Assembly: GCF_022810445.1 (NCBI RefSeq)
Contig: NZ_JAACGD010000018.1
Coordinates: forward strand, 1 to 16,998
DNA length: 16,998 nt
Reading direction: 5' to 3'
Source of the DNA: Candidatus Cardinium sp. cBcalN2
Lineage (GTDB): Bacteria > Bacteroidota > Bacteroidia > Cytophagales > Amoebophilaceae
Each line of letters starts with the position of its first letter. Positions within the stretch are counted from its first letter, which is position 1. The notes beneath the pieces are model-generated. The model made no database searches. It saw nothing but the letters and a program-made list of their open reading frames with translations, and was not told the DNA's origin. Made by a program: the position numbers and the translations under genes. Shown in pieces: positions 9,301 to 14,800 of the stretch.

Positions 9301-10001
9301 GTAAATTACCAATAGACTGCTTAGCCTTAGACGCCCCTGTTACCCCCAAGGAGCAGGCAGATTCCTTGATGGCACTAATGAGCTTTTACGACCATGTTTG
9401 TAAATCTTTGTGTGCGGAAGATCCTATTGATATGAAAACAATTTCAGGTTTACTGTTATTACTCCGCCAGCATTTTCGTTTTAAGCGTCATGTATCCGGC
9501 CAATTGTTTTATGTACGTTCAGTAGGAATTGCTGAAATAGTCCTAGAATGGGTTTTTCACTCCCCTAAAGTGGTCTATGCTTCTTTGCTTTATGAATTGG
9601 TGCGTCATACTTGTTTGCCTCTCTCTTATATCAAAGAACATTATAATTTAGGCGTTTATGCTTTTGTATCCAATGTCATAAAAATAGACCAACACCAAGA
9701 TTTAGATCATCCTTCCTTGTTATATGTGGAGAATCGCCTGGAAAAAGCAATTAAAGAAGAGCATGTCCAGCTTTCTGTCCTTTTTATCAAGTTGGCTGAG
9801 CGGCTTTATGACTTACGTCATGCAGCAGGCTATAGGCATCTATCTGAGGTAGCCCATATGGCACAAGAAACGCTCACTATAGATCTTCAGATAGCCAATG
9901 CCTACTTAGGCTTAGAGATCGCCACCGTATTAGAAGCAGCAGCTCAACAGGCACTAGGGTTTTGTAAAAGTAAGGAGGCAAAACAAGATCAAGATGGTTA
10001 A
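6396..10001 (+). CDS. SLC5-type symporter fused to degenerate histidine-kinase and SpoT-like HD regions
   Basis: The 1201-residue protein has four visible parts. Residues 10-465 form a sodium:solute symporter (SSS/SLC5) with YSGGGLLRTVES (60-71), FGGVRAVTYTDVLQ (174-187) and the Na-site helix MAMSTADSNLNVSA (328-341). After a basic linker (480-520) come about six further membrane helices (524-680), resembling the membrane input domain of CqsS-type kinases at a topological level only. Residues 690-960 look like a decayed histidine kinase: YDLAMAPMAG (709-718) in H-box position, CDIYQVVYLLVKAI (825-838) in N-box position with Lys for the key Asn, and IGSIVAAHYGYLQ...LVVLP (930-957) matching the end of a HATPase domain. 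Residues 1015-1190 follow the Rel/SpoT hydrolase fold, but all identifiable catalytic residues are replaced. SLC5 domains on sensor kinases are known (CbrA). I infer a transporter-like sensor or scaffold without kinase or ppGpp-hydrolase activity. Several Met codons lie near the start; the first ATG was taken. The frame is intact over 3.6 kb. Confidence 0.85.
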   Translation: MTAFMISLNMPLFTVAVFLLLTLAVGIYFSRKETTFLEHAVGNKQFSTATLVATVLATAYSGGGLLRTVESVYNLGLWWITITLVTCFDAYIIGKLALRMGPFMQHLSMAETIGTIYGKSPRIMVALVSLCGAIIAVTMQITAMSKAITMCIDTVDPSIAAIISTSVLVFYSTFGGVRAVTYTDVLQFITFSIIIPLLAWFMFVKTGKSAVEIISSLELHTTKFQFSSLFNCNKKLISMLLLILSFLIGRMYPSIIQRVYMASGPLQAQKVFTYVTICSAIIWSFIILVGIFAFAGAPNLVDAEIWAYIVNSIPPIFKAFLAVSLLAMAMSTADSNLNVSAVIAIHDILDHIRGSKNTDQANQLQLAKWATLVIGLLSMMLTFYCNDLLRLMYWALNCYVPIVIAPFILAIFGFRGSARTALIGMVVGVFTILAWNKWVEPATGMDGSFLAMLANALAMMVVHYCFKQPKGMGWIRPQPDDALHQIQQEKARKRAERRESIKNSLIHINQTLAKLRPSHATLRSMGLYVLISNLLTYFIASIPDHDYWLIPQLLLGACFLGYSTFISENVKAIPSWLMGLLWLIGLLFCLPINVLWHWWHGTHLLLTLGLSLAHLTVTLLICPIYLGIVLLTLTLLTVIYLSFGYATKPLVLAPSGVTLLLLLCLVLGLLIFSIFLYLKAKNNCYVNQITYLRSQEKISASRKLKASLYDLAMAPMAGSAPKGNGSILVQVVRKMEESISFLDGNMPLYKEDFQSIINKLYDWITYFNRKEKSKNHALLQPTKISVDKLLRKVEYALTQELPDPPKLFIAPIKAANGEPLSHIVCDIYQVVYLLVKAILRVSSRAEGSARPVVRLELHNTALQFKQADLIDNTSPSFIDFQATALIVSQSTVASDILPKVKEVYGDLIDGIGPQRGHDAPPSIDVEWDTIGSIVAAHYGYLQTSSEGSAKAILVVLPSDVTAIRDKMTGKLPIDCLALDAPVTPKEQADSLMALMSFYDHVCKSLCAEDPIDMKTISGLLLLLRQHFRFKRHVSGQLFYVRSVGIAEIVLEWVFHSPKVVYASLLYELVRHTCLPLSYIKEHYNLGVYAFVSNVIKIDQHQDLDHPSLLYVENRLEKAIKEEHVQLSVLFIKLAERLYDLRHAAGYRHLSEVAHMAQETLTIDLQIANAYLGLEIATVLEAAAQQALGFCKSKEAKQDQDG

Positions 10002-10278
10002 CCTTAATCCGGTAGTATCCATCCATTATTATTGTGATTGTGATAGCACCTCGCACAAAAAGCAAAAGTTTCCCTTACTCAGCCCCCTTCGTGGGCTTTA
10101 AATAAAATGATTTTCTACTCCGCTGAGAAACAGCTATTTTAAAGATAAAGACTACATTTTACGGAAAGTCCGCAATTGTTTATGGGCGGCCATCATACCT
10201 ATAATATATTGAATATCAGGTTATTATATATTTATTCAGCGCTATAGCCGTAAGGCCAAAAACCGCCCCTTGTAAAAT
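10002..10278. other. Gene-free spacer with small inverted repeats
   Basis: No coding sequence is supported here. AGCCC (10081-10085) pairs with GGGCT (10093-10097) and is followed by TTT, a weak terminator candidate 80 bases after the fusion gene's stop. CGGA/TCCG form a tiny hairpin at 10162-10172. GGGCGG (10184-10189) and CCGCCC (10263-10268) are inverted around an AT-rich core that itself has AATATAT/ATATATT arms, so a second, poorer stem-loop lies next to the large hairpin repeat. This may be the wreckage of an older mobile repeat; nothing identifies it. Confidence 0.45.
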
Positions 10279-10463
10279 AGTTGCGATGAGCAATCACCTA
10301 TTAGAGCTGCTTAGAAAAACAGCTTGTTTGAACCCGCTGAGCGGGTGAGTTCTGTTTTTCCAGCTCTAATAGGTGATTGCCGCAACTCTTTACACAGGGC
10401 TTGATTTTTTGCTTACTTTTTTATTAAGAAAAAAGTAAGATAAAAATTCCTTTTTCCTAGGAC
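10279..10463 (+). repeat. Nested-hairpin repeat element, most complete copy
   Basis: The element folds as one long imperfect hairpin from 10279 to 10387. AGTTGCG (10279-10285) pairs with CGCAACT (10381-10387). After a 4-base bulge, a perfect 20-bp stem pairs 10290-10309 with 10361-10380. After another 4-base bulge, GAAAAACAG (10314-10322) pairs with CTGTTTTTC (10352-10360). The cap is CCCGC/GCGGG (10333-10345). Directly downstream comes ACACAGGGCTTGATTTTTTG and a second, AT-rich hairpin with an 11-bp stem (10412-10422 with 10429-10439), then GTAAGATAAAAA and a CCTTTTTCC tail. Positions 10333-10439 match 3-109 at equal length. There is no ORF inside, so this is a non-autonomous, REP- or MITE-like repeat or a structured RNA; which of these is unknown. 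Confidence 0.8.
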
Positions 10464-10510
10464 CACTATAGCCTTGAATGCATATATTTTATATACAACT
10501 TAGAAATAGC

Positions 10511-10732
10511 CTATCCTGAATAGGATATATTTTTAATAGCAAGTTTTTGATAAGAAAGAGAGGCACTAGATTGTTCAATTATAGATAGATTACAATGGAT
10601 AGGTTGCGCAATAGCCTTTGGATCCGTTTCTACTACCAAGACCCAAGCACATTTCTTGGTTAATAATAAAACATCTTTAAGCTGTGTTCTACAGTCTAAC
10701 CCATCATAATTTTGCCCCCATGCTAAAGGCAT
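10511..10732 (-). CDS. Doubtful small ORF or gene remnant, unknown function
   Basis: The frame encodes 73 residues from ATG at 10732 (MPLAWGQNYDGLDC...), and stays open for nine more codons upstream (VIIIQGAKA) to a TAA. It lies 63 bases downstream of mlaF on the same strand and has a fairly protein-like composition (LKDVLLLTKKCAWVLVVETDP), with no signal peptide or membrane segment. I recognise no family. It could be a real small protein cotranscribed with mlaEF, the tail of a decayed gene, or chance. A small palindrome, TATCCT/AGGATA (10512-10527), overlaps its stop codon. Confidence 0.25.
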   Translation of the reverse strand: MPLAWGQNYDGLDCRTQLKDVLLLTKKCAWVLVVETDPKAIAQPIHCNLSIIEQSSASLSYQKLAIKNISYSG

Positions 10733-10795
10733 TGCCTTGGCGCCCTGTATTATAATGACTTAAACTTACATCAAACTACTCAGCTGAATAGATAC

Positions 10796-11551
10796 TTATT
10801 TTTTTTCCTTAGCAAGCAGTTCTTTAATCTTACCAACAAATAAAAAATCTGCTAGCTCTATTAGCTTGGTATATAAAATATCCTTAGAGCTGCCTTCCCA
10901 CATTTTTTTACCTTGGTGTAGGAACATGATAAAATCACCTAAAGATAGAATAGTATTCATATCGTGGGTTACTACTACTGTAGTCATTTTATACGTGTAG
11001 GTTACTTGGGCAATTAATTCATCTATTTTCAGTGCAGTTTGGGGGTCTAATCCTGAATTAGGTTCATCACAAAATAGGTATTTAGGCTGGTTAACAATAG
11101 CCCTAGCTATACCAGCTCGCTTTTTCATCCCACCACTTAACTCATTGGGCATTTTTTGGTGTGCATCTGGCAGGCCGACTTGTAAAAGACACTCATCCAC
11201 ACGATCTTTCTTTTCGGCTGGACTCATATTGGTCAGCACATCTAATGGGAAACGCACATTTTCGGCTATATTCTTCGAATCAAATAAAGCACCTCCTTGA
11301 AAGAGCATCCCCACTTCTCTCCTTATTTCGGTTTGTAATGGCTTATTGCCATAAACTAGGTTGCGGCCATCAAAAAGAGAAAAACCTTCGTCCGGTACTA
11401 CTAAACCAAGTAAGCATTTGACTAGAAGGCTTTTGCCAGTACCACTCGCACCAATTACTAAGCTTATTTGCCCAGTCTTAAATAGACCAGTGATCCTATC
11501 TAGGACTATCTTTTGATTAAAAGATTTAGAAATATTCTCAAAGGCAATCAT
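10796..11551 (-). CDS. mlaF: ABC transporter ATPase, MlaF-like (phospholipid/MCE transport)
   Basis: The 251-residue ATPase powers an MCE-type lipid transporter between the membranes of the envelope. It shows Walker A GASGTGKS (34-41), Q-loop MLFQGGALFDS (82-92, the GGALFDS form typical of MlaF-type ATPases), signature LSGGMKKRAGIARA (138-151), Walker B YLFCDE (158-163), D-loop SGLDP and switch H196 (VTHDM). All catalytic residues are present. It lies 15 bases downstream of mlaE on the same strand, as expected for the pair. The substrate-binding MCE subunit (mlaD), often next in the operon, does not follow; a small doubtful ORF and the repeat region come instead. Direction of lipid transport cannot be judged. 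Confidence 0.92.
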   Translation of the reverse strand: MIAFENISKSFNQKIVLDRITGLFKTGQISLVIGASGTGKSLLVKCLLGLVVPDEGFSLFDGRNLVYGNKPLQTEIRREVGMLFQGGALFDSKNIAENVRFPLDVLTNMSPAEKKDRVDECLLQVGLPDAHQKMPNELSGGMKKRAGIARAIVNQPKYLFCDEPNSGLDPQTALKIDELIAQVTYTYKMTTVVVTHDMNTILSLGDFIMFLHQGKKMWEGSSKDILYTKLIELADFLFVGKIKELLAKEKK

Positions 11552-11566
11552 ACAGCAGAGGCCAGT

Positions 11567-12310
11567 TTAAATACGATGACCAAGTAAAACATAAACTAGA
11601 AATAAGTCTGCTATCAGAATAGCAATACAACTATGGGTAACAGCCTTTGTGCTAGACTTGCCCACATCTAATGATCCTCCCCTTGTCAGAAACCCTTTGT
11701 AACAGGCAATGGAAGAGATAATAAAGCCATAGACCAATGATTTATAAAGCGCTACATGGATATCATATGGCTCAAATTCATTTCTTAATCCATTGATATA
11801 GGCTTGAGGAGGAATTGAGGTAAGCCATTTACAAGCAAGAAATCCACCATAAATAGAGAGAAACATCGCAATAATAACTAAAAATGGATACATAAAAATA
11901 GTGGCAATAATTTTAGGTAAAACCAAATAGTTATTAGCATTTACGCCCATAATCTCCAATGCATCTATCTGCTCAGTGATTCTCATAGAGCCCAGTTCAC
12001 TAGCTATACTAGAACCTATTTTCCCAGTAAAAACAATACCAATGACCGTTGGAGCCAATTCAGATATGGTCATATTGCGCACAGCAATACCTACAAAATC
12101 TTTGGTTATAAATGGACTTTTTAGTTGGGAGGCTAGCTGGATACAGGTGGCCCCTCCCATAAAAATAGAAATAATACAAATAATAAAAAGAGAGTCAACC
12201 CCTATTTGCATACACTCTTTAGCAACTCGAGACAAAAACATGCGATATGGAACAGGGTTGCCAAACATGGCACTTAAAAAAAGTGCATATTTCCCTAATG
12301 CTTTTATCAT
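11567..12310 (-). CDS. mlaE: ABC transporter permease, MlaE-like
   Basis: This 247-residue integral membrane protein is the permease that forms the inner-membrane channel with the MlaF ATPase. It contains the family landmarks EQIDALEIMGVNANNYLVLP, where the ATPase-coupling region lies, and SIACYKGFLTRGGSLDVGKS near the C-terminus, between strongly hydrophobic segments. An amphipathic N-terminal helix (GKYALFLSAMFGNPVPYRMF) precedes the first membrane span. Length is slightly below E. coli MlaE (about 260). It is the first gene of the mlaEF pair. The 211-base spacer upstream (12311-12521) is AT-rich and shows no convincing promoter motif; it holds a 17-base sequence that recurs inverted near 16890. 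Confidence 0.93.
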   Translation of the reverse strand: MIKALGKYALFLSAMFGNPVPYRMFLSRVAKECMQIGVDSLFIICIISIFMGGATCIQLASQLKSPFITKDFVGIAVRNMTISELAPTVIGIVFTGKIGSSIASELGSMRITEQIDALEIMGVNANNYLVLPKIIATIFMYPFLVIIAMFLSIYGGFLACKWLTSIPPQAYINGLRNEFEPYDIHVALYKSLVYGFIISSIACYKGFLTRGGSLDVGKSSTKAVTHSCIAILIADLFLVYVLLGHRI

Positions 12311-12481
12311 AGCTTATAAGCTTACCGTAGAACCCAACTAACTAAGATTAACTAAATAACATTCTAGCTAATATAGATAAAAATCAGATAGTAATCAATT
12401 TATACATATATCTATTTACCGAATGGCCTGAAAATGTATGCTATCCAGGCGCTTAGAAGGCCCCTGCTAAAATATATAAAT

Positions 12482-12498
12482 CTTAAGTTGACACCATT
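12482..12498 (-). repeat. 17-base motif, one half of an inverted pair with 16886-16902
   Basis: CTTAAGTTGACACCATT here and the reverse complement of 16886-16902 (CTTAAGTTGACGCCATT) differ at one position. They lie in two intergenic regions on either side of the effector genes and uvrB, in opposite orientation. They may be ends of a lost insertion sequence or part of another dispersed repeat; chance is not fully excluded. Confidence 0.4.
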
Positions 12499-12521
12499 AT
12501 ATCAACAGATACCGCCGAAGT

Positions 12522-13310
12522 CTATGCTCTGGTTTCAACCTGTTTTTTGATTAGCTCAATGTCGGTTAACCTTGCTGCTTTAGTAAATAGTTGGGTCGTA
12601 CCATTACGCGTCATTTGATCCGCTTGTACAGGTTTCAGGCCAAATCTACCCGCCATGCCTCCATTTATGGCAGCTAAAAGTTGATAATGCCCCGTATGAA
12701 TGAGTACGTTGATAACCTCATCTTGGGTTAGGCTTGGACAGCGCATGAGAATGATATAGGCATCAATTAAAAGACTCATCAAACCAGTTCGATCCTTTCC
12801 ACTTTTACAATTAAATAAAACAGCAGGAATAATCTTATCATGATTTAATGACCCCATAAAAGCTATAAAAGCAATATATATGGCGCAAGTAGTGGCATTC
12901 GGATTACCGCTTATAAGCGCTTTGCTTTGTTTTAGGTTATGCCAAGTAGCAGATCCTTTAACACGTTTTTCTAATGCTATTAATAGCTCAAAAAAACGTT
13001 TGTCTTTTGGGTTCTTGATATGCTTTATTTTTTGATCTCTAGATTCTTTTGAGTTTTTATTCAAAAATTTAATTGATTTGCTAAAAAAGGTCTTATCCTT
13101 TAGCTCATTTGTAAATAATTCACATAAAATGGGATACTGCTTTTCATAGAAACTGACGATATAACCCACTAACTGAATGTATTTGTCATAAACATTAGAC
13201 GATGTTCCGATGCCATTTATTGATAAATTCATCAGTCGATCAGCACCTACTATCTCTGTTGTATCCTGTACAATCTTTTTTTCCTGTAGGTTGTCAAAAC
13301 CTGGGCACAT
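12522..13310 (-). CDS. SopB/IpgD-like phosphoinositide phosphatase, catalytic part of split gene
   Basis: This 262-residue ORF contains FNCKSGKDRTGLMSLLIDAY (167-186), the CX5R(T) phosphatase P-loop (nucleophile C168, R174, T175) in the exact CKSGKDRTG form of Salmonella SopB/SigD and Shigella IpgD, which dephosphorylate inositol phospholipids of host membranes. Downstream, LLAAINGGMAGRFGLKP (211-227) corresponds to the conserved Asn-Thr-Gly...Gly segment after the SopB loop. The ORF on its own begins inside the family's conserved region: its ATG at 13310 overlaps the upstream ORF by 17 bases, and in its own frame a TGA directly precedes the ATG. A +1 shift joins it to the upstream ORF through residue D6. 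It could also be made by reinitiation after termination of the upstream ORF. Host targeting is inferred from the family, not seen. Confidence 0.85.
   Translation of the reverse strand: MCPGFDNLQEKKIVQDTTEIVGADRLMNLSINGIGTSSNVYDKYIQLVGYIVSFYEKQYPILCELFTNELKDKTFFSKSIKFLNKNSKESRDQKIKHIKNPKDKRFFELLIALEKRVKGSATWHNLKQSKALISGNPNATTCAIYIAFIAFMGSLNHDKIIPAVLFNCKSGKDRTGLMSLLIDAYIILMRCPSLTQDEVINVLIHTGHYQLLAAINGGMAGRFGLKPVQADQMTRNGTTQLFTKAARLTDIELIKKQVETRA
13293..13302 (-). promoter_or_regulatory. Candidate +1 frameshift site AGG TTT TGA C
   Basis: The last sense codon of the upstream ORF is TTT (13299-13297), followed by TGA (13296-13294) and C (13293). A one-base forward slip of the tRNA from TTT to the overlapping TTT reads GAC next, which is residue D6 of the downstream ORF. 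UGA-C is a poor termination context and the layout resembles the RF2 (prfB) site CTT TGA C. The AGG just before is directly adjacent rather than three bases upstream, so the stimulating Shine-Dalgarno of prfB is not reproduced. A plain one-base indel in a decaying gene is the competing explanation. Confidence 0.4.
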
Positions 13311-14562
13311 TCATGTTATAATTTAAAGATATTACTTCTACATTTTTGTCTTTTTGTTGTACCTGATTCCAATTATCTTTAGTAATCTGCCAGTCAGCAC
13401 GCCTACTGTTTTGATCTTTGTATTGAATAGGCGAAGCCAATGATCCACTATGGTAATAGATGGCTAATAGTTTCTTTTGATGATTTTTGTCATATTTCCA
13501 GAGGCTTTTTTGATACGCATTTCTAAGCCCTGGAATTTTTCGAAGTTGGGTTGGTATATAGTGGTTACCATCTAAAAATTTATTTACATAGGCATTCAGG
13601 AACATTGTTTCCAATGGATCTAAATAGCTATACCAGGCTTGTTTTTTCCTGTTTATATAGTCATTTTTCTGTTGGTCTGTTAGTTTGAATGCCTGTTTAT
13701 CTTCTAGTGCAAATTTCTGGTTTTGTATCGTAAAGATGGTAGTAACGTTATAATGGGTATCATCTAATCCAACATAGTTTTCTGCCAATCTTAATTTTTC
13801 GTTTATGACATTCAAAGTTTTATCGTTAAACAATCTTTTTTGTAAGTGTAATACAACTGCTTGATTTATTTTTTTTATCGTATTGATCCAGAATTCTTCT
13901 GTTTGCTCTGAACAATCAGAATAATATTTCATAAACTCATGCGCTTTGTGTTCAAATACGGCACTACCCTGGCCATATAGTGTACAAATCTTTGCTGCCG
14001 CACGATATATATTTAGCCCTTGAACCACATAGTCTTCTGGGGTGTATAAGCTGATACTACTATGACTAATGTTACCTACCACGCGCGTTAATCTATTCCC
14101 TTTAACATCCCATATAATATTTCTTCGTGCATCAGCTTCTTCACGCATCTGCTTAATCAAGCGTTCAAAATCGAAAATCAGATTATTTTTTGCTTGATCA
14201 GATGGATGTAATCGAGGTTCTATAGCAGGCATTTGCACATTATCATTACTTTGATAATCAGCATTACACGCCACATTAGCTTGCGTATTATCTGCCTTAT
14301 TAAGCGCATAACCAGTTTTAGGAGGCCTATTAAAATCAGGATCAAAATGAAACTTAGCATCAAATTCAGCATACCAATCAGCATCCTTATTGGGCTTATA
14401 AAGCGCATTTTCTTTTGATTGACCCTCTAAGGGTAACTGTTTATCAGATGCTTGGTAGGTTATAGATATTGGTGCATGTTTAGGATGGTTCTTACACCAG
14501 GTCAAGGCTTGCAACCATAGTATCAAAAAAAAGAACTTAGGAGCTTGTTTCGCGTAGGGCAT
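13294..14562 (-). CDS. SopB-like phosphatase, N-terminal part of split gene, with signal peptide
   Basis: The 422-residue ORF begins with a basic lead and hydrophobic core (KFFFLILWLQALTWC, 9-23) that looks like a Sec signal peptide; the Cys after LTW is an imperfect lipobox. The middle is hydrophilic and helical and I recognise no domain in it. The last 60 residues resemble the SopB region before the catalytic loop as I remember it: SLWKYDKNHQKKLL...YYHSGSLASPIQYKD (ending near 383) against SopB's HEDGKDKTL...RHGVLSPYHEKD, then VISLNYNMNV (410-419) against its AAFNVGVNEL. The ORF stops at TGA (13296-13294) inside this conserved block, while the family continues into the next ORF in the +1 frame. 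It is therefore the 5' part of one gene, split by a programmed or mutational frameshift. It is divergent from uvrB. Confidence 0.75.
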   Translation of the reverse strand: MPYAKQAPKFFFLILWLQALTWCKNHPKHAPISITYQASDKQLPLEGQSKENALYKPNKDADWYAEFDAKFHFDPDFNRPPKTGYALNKADNTQANVACNADYQSNDNVQMPAIEPRLHPSDQAKNNLIFDFERLIKQMREEADARRNIIWDVKGNRLTRVVGNISHSSISLYTPEDYVVQGLNIYRAAAKICTLYGQGSAVFEHKAHEFMKYYSDCSEQTEEFWINTIKKINQAVVLHLQKRLFNDKTLNVINEKLRLAENYVGLDDTHYNVTTIFTIQNQKFALEDKQAFKLTDQQKNDYINRKKQAWYSYLDPLETMFLNAYVNKFLDGNHYIPTQLRKIPGLRNAYQKSLWKYDKNHQKKLLAIYYHSGSLASPIQYKDQNSRRADWQITKDNWNQVQQKDKNVEVISLNYNMNVPRF

Positions 14563-14672
14563 TTTGGCTTTTGTAAAGTATAGTATAGAAGATAGGCATC
14601 TACGGTTTAAATGCTTCTATAAAATTTAACAACTTTATTGATTTTAAAATAAAAATACAAAAATATATAGGC

Positions 14673-14702
14673 TGGTTTTTATTAATTATATAATTAAATT
14701 TG
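14673..14702 (+). promoter_or_regulatory. Candidate Bacteroidota-type promoter for uvrB
   Basis: TAAATTTG at 14695-14702 fits the Bacteroidota -7 consensus TAnnTTTG exactly. Nineteen bases upstream stands TGG (14673-14675), one mismatch from the -33 TTG. The site lies about 100 bases before the uvrB ATG within an AT-rich divergent spacer. The motif has low information in AT-rich DNA, so this is a candidate only. Confidence 0.35.
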
Positions 14703-14800
14703 TCTATAATACTTTTCTTTTGTACCATGATCTAGCCAATCCTACCTTTTCTATTTTTTATTTTGATCCTTCCAGTATCATTTTGATTATTTGTTACCTT

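Noticed and set aside
10279..10463. CRISPR array or riboswitch as an explanation of the structured region
   Set aside because: There are no regularly spaced direct repeats, and the structure lies between the 3' ends of convergent genes rather than upstream of a gene. It recurs elsewhere as a dispersed repeat.
10511..10732. Transposase remnant as the identity of the small ORF
   Set aside because: I see no DDE, HTH or other transposase motif in its 73 residues; it is left as unknown.
14220..14418. Overlapping ORFs on both strands inside the phosphatase N-terminal ORF
   Set aside because: They give Ile/Leu/Met-rich, low-complexity peptides caused by the AT-rich codon use of the real frame.
14720..14800. 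Upstream in-frame start for uvrB (27 extra residues)
   Set aside because: The extension has no match to UvrB N-termini, while the ATG at 14801 gives the normal start and length. The candidate promoter fits either start.
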